Translations under genes and position numbers: made by a program
NCBI RefSeq assembly: GCF_004363305.1
Contig: NZ_SNZA01000006.1
Location: 1 to 64,000, forward strand
Length of the DNA stretch: 64,000 nt
From: Marinomonas communis
GTDB lineage: Bacteria > Pseudomonadota > Gammaproteobacteria > Pseudomonadales > Marinomonadaceae
Direction: 5' to 3'
Notes under the pieces: model-generated
Seen by the model: the letters and a program-made list of their open reading frames with translations, nothing else
Told to the model about the DNA's origin: nothing
Databases searched by the model: none
Shown here: piece after piece, positions 57,454 through 64,000 of the stretch
Layout of the letters: the number at the start of each line of letters is the position of its first letter
How positions within the stretch are numbered: the stretch's first letter is position 1

Positions 57454-58713
57454 CTAGTGACGAGGAAAGCGATAACGAGGTTTGGCAAAAACGAACTGAC
57501 CGGTACTGATTGCGCGCTCGCGGAAGCCACCTTCACAGTAAGCTAAGTAGTAATCCCACATACGGCAAAATACATCATCAAAACCTTGCTGCTTCACTGT
57601 CTCGATTTCCTTATGGAAACGCTCGCGCCAGTCAGCCAAGGTATCAGCGTAATGCTCAGTAATGTCTTCCACCGCAACAATCTGCATATCCGTCTTGCGA
57701 GCTATTTTTTCAGCAATCACGGCATTTGAAGGTAAACAACCACCTGGGAAGATATATCGCTGAATAAAGTCCACGGATTTACGTGCGTAATCATAACGCT
57801 GGTCGGCAATGGTTATCGCTTGAATAACCATTAAGCCATCTGGCTTGAGCAGTTGGCTACACTGACTGAAGTAGCTGTCGTAAAACTCATGGCCAACCGC
57901 TTCAATCATTTCGATCGACACCAACTTGTCGTATTGTCCTTGAAGATCACGATAATCTTCCAGCAGTAAAGTAATACGATCCTGTAGGCCCAATTCATAC
58001 ACTCGAGCTTTGGCAAAGTCATACTGTTCTTGTGAAATGGTCGTCGTGGTCACATGGCAGCCGTAATGTTGCGCGGCGTGAATCGCCATCCCGCCCCAAC
58101 CGGTACCAATTTCAAGCAAGTGATCATCTGGGCCAAGCTCAAGCTTTTGGCAAATTCGATCCAATTTATACACAGAGGCTTCATGCAATGTGGCATCCGC
58201 GCTAGGGTAAATGGCTGCGGAATACATCATCGTTGGGTCTAAAAACAGCTCAAAGAAATCATTACCTAAATCGTAATGTGCTGAGATATTTTTTTTGGAA
58301 CCATCTTTAGTATTAGCGTTAAAAGCATGGAACGCTTTGGTGGCTAAACGAGTCCACAGGGAACCACTCGAGTCAGCCTCGTTGATCAGGCTTAAGTTTG
58401 CACACATCAGTCGAATCACTGCCGTCAGGTCTGGGGTACTCCAATATCCTTTCATGTAGGCTTCCGCGGCGCCAATACTGGTGCTGGCAAAGACATCTTT
58501 GTATACATGAGAATCATGAACCGTGATGTGCGCGTGGTACTGACTGTCAGCTAAGCTTTGCCCAAAGGTGTAAGTATTGTCACCGTCTTCCAGCACTAAA
58601 TGACCCACTTCAAGACGATCTAAAATAGCCAATACGGCTTTTTTAGCCGCCTTATCAACAATACTTCGACGGAACGTTTTCTTACCTAAACCGACACTGA
58701 CTGAGTTGATCAT
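57454..58713 (-). CDS. cfa: Cyclopropane-fatty-acyl-phospholipid synthase family
   Basis: A 419-residue SAM-dependent methyltransferase acting on membrane-lipid double bonds. SAM motif I is LEIGTGWGGMAIHAAQHYG; YDLGNDFFELFLDPTMMYSAA and YIFPGGCLPS are typical of Cfa, and EMIEAVGHEFY is the active-site region. AAGGGG precedes ATG 58713. In this operon, with an FAD oxidoreductase and DUF1365, it may act in methylated or furan fatty acid synthesis rather than plain cyclopropanation; that is inference. Confidence 0.92.
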   Translation of the reverse strand: MINSVSVGLGKKTFRRSIVDKAAKKAVLAILDRLEVGHLVLEDGDNTYTFGQSLADSQYHAHITVHDSHVYKDVFASTSIGAAEAYMKGYWSTPDLTAVIRLMCANLSLINEADSSGSLWTRLATKAFHAFNANTKDGSKKNISAHYDLGNDFFELFLDPTMMYSAAIYPSADATLHEASVYKLDRICQKLELGPDDHLLEIGTGWGGMAIHAAQHYGCHVTTTTISQEQYDFAKARVYELGLQDRITLLLEDYRDLQGQYDKLVSIEMIEAVGHEFYDSYFSQCSQLLKPDGLMVIQAITIADQRYDYARKSVDFIQRYIFPGGCLPSNAVIAEKIARKTDMQIVAVEDITEHYADTLADWRERFHKEIETVKQQGFDDVFCRMWDYYLAYCEGGFRERAISTGQFVFAKPRYRFPRH

Positions 58714-58723
58714 CAAGTACCCC

Positions 58724-59500
58724 TTAATCTGAAGAATGCCCCAAGTTGTGTTTTGGGTGATCGTGTACTGGCACACGTTTTATAAACAGCTTCATCGCTT
58801 GCCAATAAATGCCCCAAGCCACTTTGGCGGTCATCCAAGGATAACGCCACAACACTTTACTCAAGCTGGCTTTGGTTATCGGCTCACGGCGCAACGAAAG
58901 TGTTGCGTCAAAAATGCATTGCTGCTTACCGTGTTGTTCTTTGTTTTGCATGTGAATCGCAAGCTTTTGACCGGGCTGATTGCTACGCCAGTCATAAAAA
59001 TGATCCATCGGATGAAATGGTGACACATGCATCGTCTTATCAATGTGGGTACGTTGAATGGTGCGCTCTGGATCACAGGAAAAGACATAAGTCACCTTTT
59101 CTCCCCATGGAGTATTGGTGACTTCAAGTAACATCGCCCTAAGGTTCTGTGCTTCGTCGTAGCAGTAATACACGGAAATGGGATTAATGAGGTATCCAAA
59201 ATAACGTGCATTGGTTAGCAATTTCACGGGGCCATTTAATGTAAGCCCCAAGCGCTTATTCACCTCATTCTGCACCGCTTCTTTTAAGGGGATATGCGAG
59301 TCACCAAAGTAGTCTTGGCGCACAAACCGAGCTGGCCGCCAAGATTTGGCAGACCACCAAGGAGACAATGCTAGAATGTCATCCACCTCATCCAAATCAA
59401 ACAGCACCATACACACTTCATAGGTGAAGCCGTGATAACGTGGAGCAAAGCGACGATGCCGTACCTGCCCCGTATACAGAGCACTGGACCAGTCAGACAT
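58724..59500 (-). CDS. DUF1365 family protein
   Basis: A 258-residue DUF1365 member, shown by LYTGQVRHRRFAPRYHGFTY at the start, FGYLINPISVYYCYD, and VSPFHPMDHFYDW. Family role is unproven; its genes are almost always next to an FAD-dependent oxidoreductase and a Cfa homologue. Its ATG overlaps the oxidoreductase stop by one base (TAATG), and the cfa gene begins 10 bases after its end. Confidence 0.9.
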   Translation of the reverse strand: MSDWSSALYTGQVRHRRFAPRYHGFTYEVCMVLFDLDEVDDILALSPWWSAKSWRPARFVRQDYFGDSHIPLKEAVQNEVNKRLGLTLNGPVKLLTNARYFGYLINPISVYYCYDEAQNLRAMLLEVTNTPWGEKVTYVFSCDPERTIQRTHIDKTMHVSPFHPMDHFYDWRSNQPGQKLAIHMQNKEQHGKQQCIFDATLSLRREPITKASLSKVLWRYPWMTAKVAWGIYWQAMKLFIKRVPVHDHPKHNLGHSSD

Positions 59501-60753
59501 TACCAGTCAACTCCCAACGCCCGCGCCACTCGTACTGCACTCCAACAGCCATCTTCATGAAAACCATTGCGCCAATAGGCACCACAGAACCAAGTCTTGT
59601 CCGTATTGATCTCTTGCCAGCGCTCTTGTGCTTCAATCCCTGCGAGGGTAAACGTTGGGTGGGCATAAGTGTAACGACCAATGATTTTATCTGGGTCAAT
59701 CCAATGCGTATGGTTCAATGTCACGACAAATGTCTGCTTAGAATCCTGAATGCCTTGCAGAATATTCATGTTGTAACTGAGCGTTGCAGGCTTTAGCTTT
59801 TCCGTACCCAAATGATAGTTCCAGCTAGACCACGCTAAAGTTGCCTTGGGCAGTAAGGAAGTATCTGTATGCAAGACCACTTCATTGTCGCGATAAGGGA
59901 TAGCAGACAACACCTCTCGCTCTAGGTCTGTAGCATCATCACCTAACAAGGCCAAAGCCTGATCGCTGTGGCAAGAAAAGACCACCTGATCAAATGTCTC
60001 AACGCTGCCTTCTTCTAAGTGCACCTGCACACCTGCATCAGTCCGCACCACCTTTTCTATATGGCTTTCAAGGCGAATACGCTCTTTAAACGTTTGTGTA
60101 ATGGGCTCAAGGTAAGCAGCAGATCCGCCTTCAATAACATGCCATTGAGGGCGGTTATTAACACTCAAAAGGCCATGATTTTTGAAGAAGCGTACAAAGA
60201 ATAGCAATGGGAACTGCATCATTTCCTGTAAGGTTGCTGACCAGATCGCACTGCCCATAGGGATCAAATAGTGACTGGCAAACATATCACCATAGCCTTG
60301 TTTGGCTAGGTACTCCCCAAGCGTAATATCCGGCTCTAAACGCCCTGATTCAAGGTCTGCGATCGACTCTTTGTTAAAGCGCAAAATGTCTTTCAACATG
60401 GACAAAAACGACCAGTTCACTAAGTTTTTTCGTTGTGCAAAGAGCGTATTAAGGTTGTTACCACCGTACTCTAATCCTGTGCGCTCACAACTGACTGAAA
60501 AACTCATTTCAGTCGGCTTGGTCGCGACATTGAGTTCTTTCATCAAACGAATGAAGTTGGGGTAAGTCCAGTCGTTGTAAACGATAAAACCCGTGTCGAT
60601 GTGTCGAGTAACACCTTGATCATCTACTTTTTTGGTTGCGGTATGCCCACCAATTCGAGCATCGCGCTCAAATAGGGTTATGTCATGTTGCTTGTTCAGC
60701 AGATACGCTGCCGTAAGTCCTGAAATACCGCTGCCGATGATGGCAATTTTCAT
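59500..60753 (-). CDS. FAD/NAD(P)-dependent oxidoreductase (amine-oxidase fold)
   Basis: A 417-residue flavoprotein. The FAD Rossmann motif is IIGSGISGLTAAYLL with the following acidic residue in LFERDARIGGHT, and a C-terminal FAD segment WFCGAYWRNGFHEDG. It resembles the putative desaturase/oxidase partner of Cfa-like enzymes (NAD/FAD-binding protein of COG2907). It is 5 bases after the SDR gene and coupled to DUF1365. Confidence 0.92.
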   Translation of the reverse strand: MKIAIIGSGISGLTAAYLLNKQHDITLFERDARIGGHTATKKVDDQGVTRHIDTGFIVYNDWTYPNFIRLMKELNVATKPTEMSFSVSCERTGLEYGGNNLNTLFAQRKNLVNWSFLSMLKDILRFNKESIADLESGRLEPDITLGEYLAKQGYGDMFASHYLIPMGSAIWSATLQEMMQFPLLFFVRFFKNHGLLSVNNRPQWHVIEGGSAAYLEPITQTFKERIRLESHIEKVVRTDAGVQVHLEEGSVETFDQVVFSCHSDQALALLGDDATDLEREVLSAIPYRDNEVVLHTDTSLLPKATLAWSSWNYHLGTEKLKPATLSYNMNILQGIQDSKQTFVVTLNHTHWIDPDKIIGRYTYAHPTFTLAGIEAQERWQEINTDKTWFCGAYWRNGFHEDGCWSAVRVARALGVDW

Positions 60754-60758
60754 AACTT

Positions 60759-61523
60759 TTATCCTTCGCTGGGACGCTTGCGCGCATTAAATTTAAACCA
60801 TCCTGATGGCGCTAAACGAGCCAACGCCAGTAGAGCTGATAACCGTTTCGGGAATGCGTATTCAAATACACGCTTTTCAATAGCGTTTGCTATTCGGTGC
60901 GCGGCTTGCTCTGGGGCCATCAGAAAAGGCATGTCGAAATCATTTCGTTGCGTCAAAGGTGTATCGACAAAGCCTGGCAAGATACAAGATACCGCCACAT
61001 CATCTGGGGCAAGATCTAGCCGTAGTGAATGAAGTAAGTAGCGCACCGCGGCCTTACTAGCGCCATACGCTTCGGAACGAATAAAAGGAGCTTGTACTGC
61101 TTGCGAAGACACTCCCACTAAGTGTGCGTTGGCAGTTTGCTTCAGCTTGGGTAGGCAAACTTGTAGGGAGTTAACCATGCCTAGGTAGTTAACTTGGTTC
61201 ACACGTTCGAATAACGCCCAATCAGGAGCATCTACATCAAAATATTCGCAGGTGCCCGCGTTTAAAATCGCCATGTGCAAAGGGTCAGTCATCGACTCTA
61301 GTGCCGTGCGTGTCGCATCAATTTGTGACGTGTCCGTCACATCAAAGGCTAAAAAAGACAATTCATCAGGATAGAGCTTAGCGAGTTGCGATAGTTCTCC
61401 TTCACTTCGGGCGGAGGCAATGACTCGATTTCCCATTAGCAAATAGTGCTTAGTTAGGGCCAACCCTAAACCAGAGCTTGCTCCTGTTATCCAAATGGTT
61501 TTATTGCCCTGCTCATTTGGCAT
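60759..61523 (-). CDS. Short-chain dehydrogenase/reductase
   Basis: A 254-residue SDR with TGASSGLG, NAGTCEYFD, and catalytic S..YGASK (SEAYGASKAAVRY). The substrate is unknown; SDR genes of this kind head or sit in RpoE-ChrR-controlled cfa/FAD operons. It starts one base after the end of the NTF2-like gene. Confidence 0.9.
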   Translation of the reverse strand: MPNEQGNKTIWITGASSGLGLALTKHYLLMGNRVIASARSEGELSQLAKLYPDELSFLAFDVTDTSQIDATRTALESMTDPLHMAILNAGTCEYFDVDAPDWALFERVNQVNYLGMVNSLQVCLPKLKQTANAHLVGVSSQAVQAPFIRSEAYGASKAAVRYLLHSLRLDLAPDDVAVSCILPGFVDTPLTQRNDFDMPFLMAPEQAAHRIANAIEKRVFEYAFPKRLSALLALARLAPSGWFKFNARKRPSEG

Positions 61524-61524
61524 A

Positions 61525-61974
61525 TTACCCCTCCGTGGCCATTCGTTTACGCAGACGTTTTACCGCCCAACCAATAACTGGCACATGTTCGTAGATCATC
61601 TGCCCCATGTCATAAACGTCTTCATGATAGTAAATGCGATCCGTAAATTGGATCTGGGTCATGCCGCGCACGACATGTGTTTCCTTACCAAGCTTAGGAT
61701 GAGAAAAATACATATTCCACTTTATATAGGCACTATCTTTGCCTACCAGCTGATCCAAGAATTCAAATCGGCCACTGACAACATTCTCAGAAGCCTCTGA
61801 AAGGTACGCATGAAGCTCCGCCAAGCCTTGTACTTGATGCACTGGGTCACGAAATTTCACATGACTGGCGTAAACGTCACCAATAGCGTCCAAGCGAGGA
61901 TTCTTCACATCTTTGTAAAAGGCTTTGAATCGCTCGATCAATTCGTTTGTTGAATTTGCATTGCATGCCTGCAT
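61525..61974 (-). CDS. NTF2/SnoaL-like protein
   Basis: A 149-residue protein of the NTF2-like fold: LIERFKAFYKDVKNPRLDAIGDVYASHVKFRDPVHQVQGLAELHAYL followed by beta-strands with TQIQFTDRIYYHEDVYDM. SnoaL-like members act as small isomerases/cyclases or carry hydrophobic ligands. It is the first gene of the eight-gene operon behind an ECF-type promoter. Confidence 0.88.
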   Translation of the reverse strand: MQACNANSTNELIERFKAFYKDVKNPRLDAIGDVYASHVKFRDPVHQVQGLAELHAYLSEASENVVSGRFEFLDQLVGKDSAYIKWNMYFSHPKLGKETHVVRGMTQIQFTDRIYYHEDVYDMGQMIYEHVPVIGWAVKRLRKRMATEG

Positions 61975-62015
61975 CGCGGAACTACCTATTAATGTTGTCG
62001 GATAACTTTATAGTA

Positions 62016-62043
62016 CATACGCTGAAAAAAAATCATCAGATCA
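62016..62043 (-). promoter_or_regulatory. ECF-type promoter of the lipid operon
   Basis: The minus strand shows -35 TGATCT (62038-62043), a 16-base spacer, and -10 CGTATG (62016-62021), with the operon's first ATG 42 bases downstream of the -10. It matches the divergent promoter at 62045-62072 in both elements and spacing, which argues for shared control by the sigma factor encoded next door. Confidence 0.7.
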
Positions 62044-62044
62044 C

Positions 62045-62072
62045 TGATCCATCCATCTAAAGCCCCCGTATA
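62045..62072 (+). promoter_or_regulatory. ECF-type promoter of the sigma/ChrR operon
   Basis: -35 TGATCC (62045-62050), a 16-base spacer, and -10 CGTATA (62067-62072). TGATC at -35 with a CGTAT-type -10 is, from memory, the pattern of RpoE-ChrR (ECF11) promoters. Its -35 is one base away from that of the opposite promoter, so the two are back-to-back. Confidence 0.72.
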
Positions 62073-62136
62073 ATGAAACTGTGAAGATAGCTTCACCACA
62101 CCCAGACTGACCCACGTGCACGTTTGGAGCCCTAGG

Positions 62137-62712
62137 ATGAACACAGTTTCTGAAACGACAGTAGACAACACTTTGTTGGCAGACATGACTCAAGTAGCGC
62201 AAGCGCGTGATACGCGCGCACTAGAACGCTTATTTGATCACTATGCTCCACGCATTCGCGCCTTTTGTTTAGCATCGCAACCCGGCGCTAATCTTATGGC
62301 AGATGACATCGCCCAAGAAGTGATGATCCGAATCTGGAACAAAGCTCATTTATACAATCCCGCTACTGCGTCGTTGAATACATGGATTTTTACGATTGCC
62401 CGTAACGCACGTATTGATTACATGCGTAAAAATGGGCGATACCAAAGCGATATCGATCCAGAAGAGTTTTGGAGCGAAATGGCTGATGAGAATGCCGACC
62501 CCTTTCGGGAGGCACAACAACAACGCGACCAAGTTCGCATACGAGAAGGACTAACGCATTTGCCTACTGAGCAACAGCAAGTTCTGTCGAAGGTGTATTT
62601 AGAGGGTAAAAGCCACTCTGAAGCCTCAGAAGAACTTGGCTTACCATTAGGTACGGTCAAATCTCGTGTCAGACTCGCGTTAAACAAGTTATCCGTAATT
62701 ATTAAGAGGTAG
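62137..62712 (+). CDS. ECF sigma factor, RpoE-ChrR type
   Basis: A 191-residue sigma factor with region 2 (RALERLFDHYAPRIRAFC... DDIAQEVMIRIWNKAHLYNP... LNTWIFTIARNARIDYMRK) and region 4 (LPTEQQQVLSKVYLEGKSHSEASEELGLPLGTVKSRVRLALNKL). ECF11-type by its partner ChrR. It likely drives its own promoter and the divergent lipid operon during singlet-oxygen or peroxide stress. ATG 62137 has GGAG 8 bases upstream; GTG 62116 is less likely. Confidence 0.92.
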   Translation: MNTVSETTVDNTLLADMTQVAQARDTRALERLFDHYAPRIRAFCLASQPGANLMADDIAQEVMIRIWNKAHLYNPATASLNTWIFTIARNARIDYMRKNGRYQSDIDPEEFWSEMADENADPFREAQQQRDQVRIREGLTHLPTEQQQVLSKVYLEGKSHSEASEELGLPLGTVKSRVRLALNKLSVIIKR

Positions 62713-62717
62713 TCGTT

Positions 62718-63419
62718 ATGCTTAGCTGCCATCCTTCGCTCGACATTTTGACAGATTATTCCTCTGGCACTTTGCCACTAGCGCATGCTTTGGGTGTATC
62801 TGTGCATTTAGATCAATGCCCACATTGTCGTGAGCAGATGCGTCGTCTAAATAATGTCGGGGCGGAATTGTTTGCAGAGCAAATAATTGATTCACGCCCA
62901 GAGCATATGGCGTCTTTGAAAAGCAACGTTTTAGCAGCCATCGCAAACAGCGATCAGCCAGTAGCCCACTCTAAACATGAGTCCGAACAAGAGACTGTGT
63001 TTCAACACATTCCGCGCTCCCTACGACGTTTGATACCCAAAGGTTTCAACGAGTTAAACTGGATGCCTCTAACGCCATCTTTTAAATTGGCGACGTTGAG
63101 TGATGAAGCTGGCGGACCACAAATTGCTTTATCACGAGTAAAACCAGGCGCTCGATTACCAAACCATACCCACACAGGAAATGAAATCACTGTGGTGTTG
63201 AAAGGGGCTTTCTCTGATGACGAGGGTTTGTATCGTGAAGGCGACTTTATTTGTCGAGATCATAATCACAAGCACCAGCCTCGGGTCACTAAAGACGCTG
63301 AATGCATCTGTTTGATTATCCTAGATTCACCGATTGAGTTTACCGGATGGCTAACGCGATTCCTAAATCCAATTATGCGTTATTTTCATCCCAACAAAGG
63401 CAACGCCCTCCCATCGTAG
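62718..63419 (+). CDS. chrR: ChrR-type zinc anti-sigma factor with cupin domain
   Basis: A 233-residue anti-sigma factor. The N-terminal zinc domain shows H5 and H30-xxx-C34-xx-C37 (HLDQCPHC). The C-terminal cupin has PNHTHTGNEITVVLKGAF, with HxH and E ligands, and RDHNHKHQPRV. In Rhodobacter the cupin is needed for release of RpoE in singlet oxygen. It lies 5 bases after the sigma gene; AGAGG precedes ATG. Confidence 0.94.
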   Translation: MLSCHPSLDILTDYSSGTLPLAHALGVSVHLDQCPHCREQMRRLNNVGAELFAEQIIDSRPEHMASLKSNVLAAIANSDQPVAHSKHESEQETVFQHIPRSLRRLIPKGFNELNWMPLTPSFKLATLSDEAGGPQIALSRVKPGARLPNHTHTGNEITVVLKGAFSDDEGLYREGDFICRDHNHKHQPRVTKDAECICLIILDSPIEFTGWLTRFLNPIMRYFHPNKGNALPS

Positions 63420-63522
63420 GGCAAGCTTTTATGTTTCTGATTGCGGTGAAAAAATAAACTAAAGCCATGAACATGGAAATTTGATATGATTAGAGTTCAA
63501 TCTATTATAAAAGGAATACACC

Positions 63523-63705
63523 ATGGCTTCTAAAAAGAAATCAGCCGACACTCCAATGGAAACGTCTGCAAGCATTGCGAAACAGATGGAAGAGTTCTTG
63601 GCTCGTGGTGGGCAAATCGAACAGATTGATCAAGGTGTTAGTGGTCAGTCCAACCTCAAAGGTTCGCGTCACATTACCTTGGGAAACAGTAAGCCTAAAG
63701 CTTAA
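63523..63705 (+). CDS. Small SutA-like protein
   Basis: A 60-residue protein. Residues 17-38 (SIAKQMEEFLARGGQIEQID) closely follow the conserved part of Pseudomonas SutA (AKAMEEFLSRGGKVQEIE, from memory), an RNA polymerase-binding protein active in slow growth. The long acidic N-terminus of SutA (about 50 residues) is missing; a basic Lys-rich start replaces it. AAAGGA lies 9 bases before the ATG, and a strong terminator follows, so it is an independent gene. Confidence 0.7.
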   Translation: MASKKKSADTPMETSASIAKQMEEFLARGGQIEQIDQGVSGQSNLKGSRHITLGNSKPKA

Positions 63706-63712
63706 ATGCACG

Positions 63713-63738
63713 AAAAGCCGATCAATGATCGGCTTTTT
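63713..63738 (+). terminator. Rho-independent terminator
   Basis: AAAAGCCGATCA (63713-63724) pairs with TGATCGGCTTTT (63726-63737), followed by TTTTT, 8 bases after the small-protein stop. Confidence 0.9.
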
Positions 63739-63839
63739 GCTATCTAACCTGTCATAAAGTCGACACAAAAACTTCACTGAGCTGTCATCGTCTCTCCCTA
63801 GCCTGTTCAAGAGAACCTTGAAGGTGAGTGGAGTAGATC

Positions 63840-64000
63840 GTGTTACAAGTCGAACAAATCATTTCCAGTAAAGCCCCAGGCTTTTTAGACAAAAGCCCCA
63901 TCATAACCAAGCCCACCTTGAGCTTGCTTAAACGCCTATTTCACGAAAATGAAGTGAATCAGTTTCTTGAACAAAATGGGCACTGCATTGGATTTGAGTT
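63840..64000 (+). CDS. Hemolysin/lysophospholipid acyltransferase-like protein, N-terminus only
   Basis: A GTG codon at 63840 with GGAG 7 bases upstream opens a frame that leaves the window after 53 codons. It reads VEQIISSKAPGF, TKPTLSLLKRLFHENEVNQF and LEQNGHCIGFEF. This is the typical start of the putative hemolysin family that joins an acyltransferase (PlsC-like) domain and a GNAT-like lipid-synthesis domain (related to ornithine-lipid OlsF). Only the lead segment is visible, so the assignment is provisional. Confidence 0.6.
   Translation, partial: MLQVEQIISSKAPGFLDKSPIITKPTLSLLKRLFHENEVNQFLEQNGHCIGFE

Noticed and set aside
1..64000. CRISPR arrays, tRNA genes, insertion sequences, prophage
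   Set aside because: No regularly spaced repeats, cloverleaf-like sequences, transposase or integrase motifs were seen on either strand by eye; a tRNAscan/CRISPR search would settle it.

Overview
The window reads as chromosome of a marine gammaproteobacterium of the Oceanospirillales/Pseudomonadales side, most like Marinomonas. The evidence is gene order. The block aminotransferase-dksA-gluQ-(sigma54 regulator)-pcnB-folK-panB-panC-pgi matches the Pseudomonas cbrAB-pcnB neighbourhood. pepA-lptF-lptG, carA-carB-greA and nrdR-ribD-ribE-ribBA-ribH-nusB-thiL are also arranged as in that group. No phage, integrase, insertion sequence, tRNA or CRISPR array was seen. Almost everything is housekeeping, with one small AT-rich accessory patch near 44.5-46.3 kb.

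Layout: (1) 1-0.6 kb: the first 48 bases of a 16S rRNA gene on the minus strand, its promoter and leader, an inverted repeat and the purL terminator. (2) 0.6-15.1 kb: purL, tadA, a CBS protein, a cold-shock protein, valS, a PopZ-like hypothetical, pepA, lptFG, an RDD protein and an aminotransferase. (3) 15.3-23.9 kb: dksA, gluQ, a CbrB-like sigma54 activator with a degenerate receiver and no CbrA partner, a 540-base gap holding a sigma54 promoter and a probable CrcZ-like small RNA, then pcnB, folK, panBC and pgi. (4) 24.2-34.3 kb: a GGDEF-EAL protein, an SDR, greA-carB-carA behind a possible attenuator, a DJ-1 protein, rimI and a HolD-like gene. (5) 34.5-44.5 kb: two parts of an amino-acid ABC importer without its ATPase, the riboflavin/nusB/thiL/nrdR cluster, an EamA transporter and ettA. 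(6) 44.5-46.3 kb: a frameshifted PIN-domain gene and hicAB. (7) 46.4-55.6 kb: a chemoreceptor, a DUF2868/DUF3482 GTPase pair, a lysophospholipid acyltransferase, rlmF, a LysR/EamA divergent pair, a CBS protein and a DUF6164 protein. (8) 55.6-63.4 kb: an eight-gene lipid-modification operon diverging from an ECF sigma/ChrR pair, both sides behind matching ECF-type promoters. (9) 63.5-64 kb: a SutA-like small protein and the start of a hemolysin/acyltransferase-family gene.

Two regulatory systems stand out. First, the CbrB-like activator gene ends in GTAACA/TGTTAC half-sites. These lie about 120 bases before a well-spaced sigma54 promoter that would drive a roughly 290-nt RNA carrying four clusters of A-rich AAnAAnAA motifs, two of them in hairpin loops. 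This is the architecture of the Pseudomonas CbrB-CrcZ-Crc/Hfq catabolite-repression switch, here apparently run without CbrA. Second, the ECF/ChrR pair and the cfa-containing operon resemble the singlet-oxygen response of Rhodobacter, in which cyclopropane/furan fatty acid enzymes are controlled by RpoE-ChrR.

All calls come from reading the sequence and from remembered family features. No database search was run, and functions given from synteny or short motifs are marked as inference.
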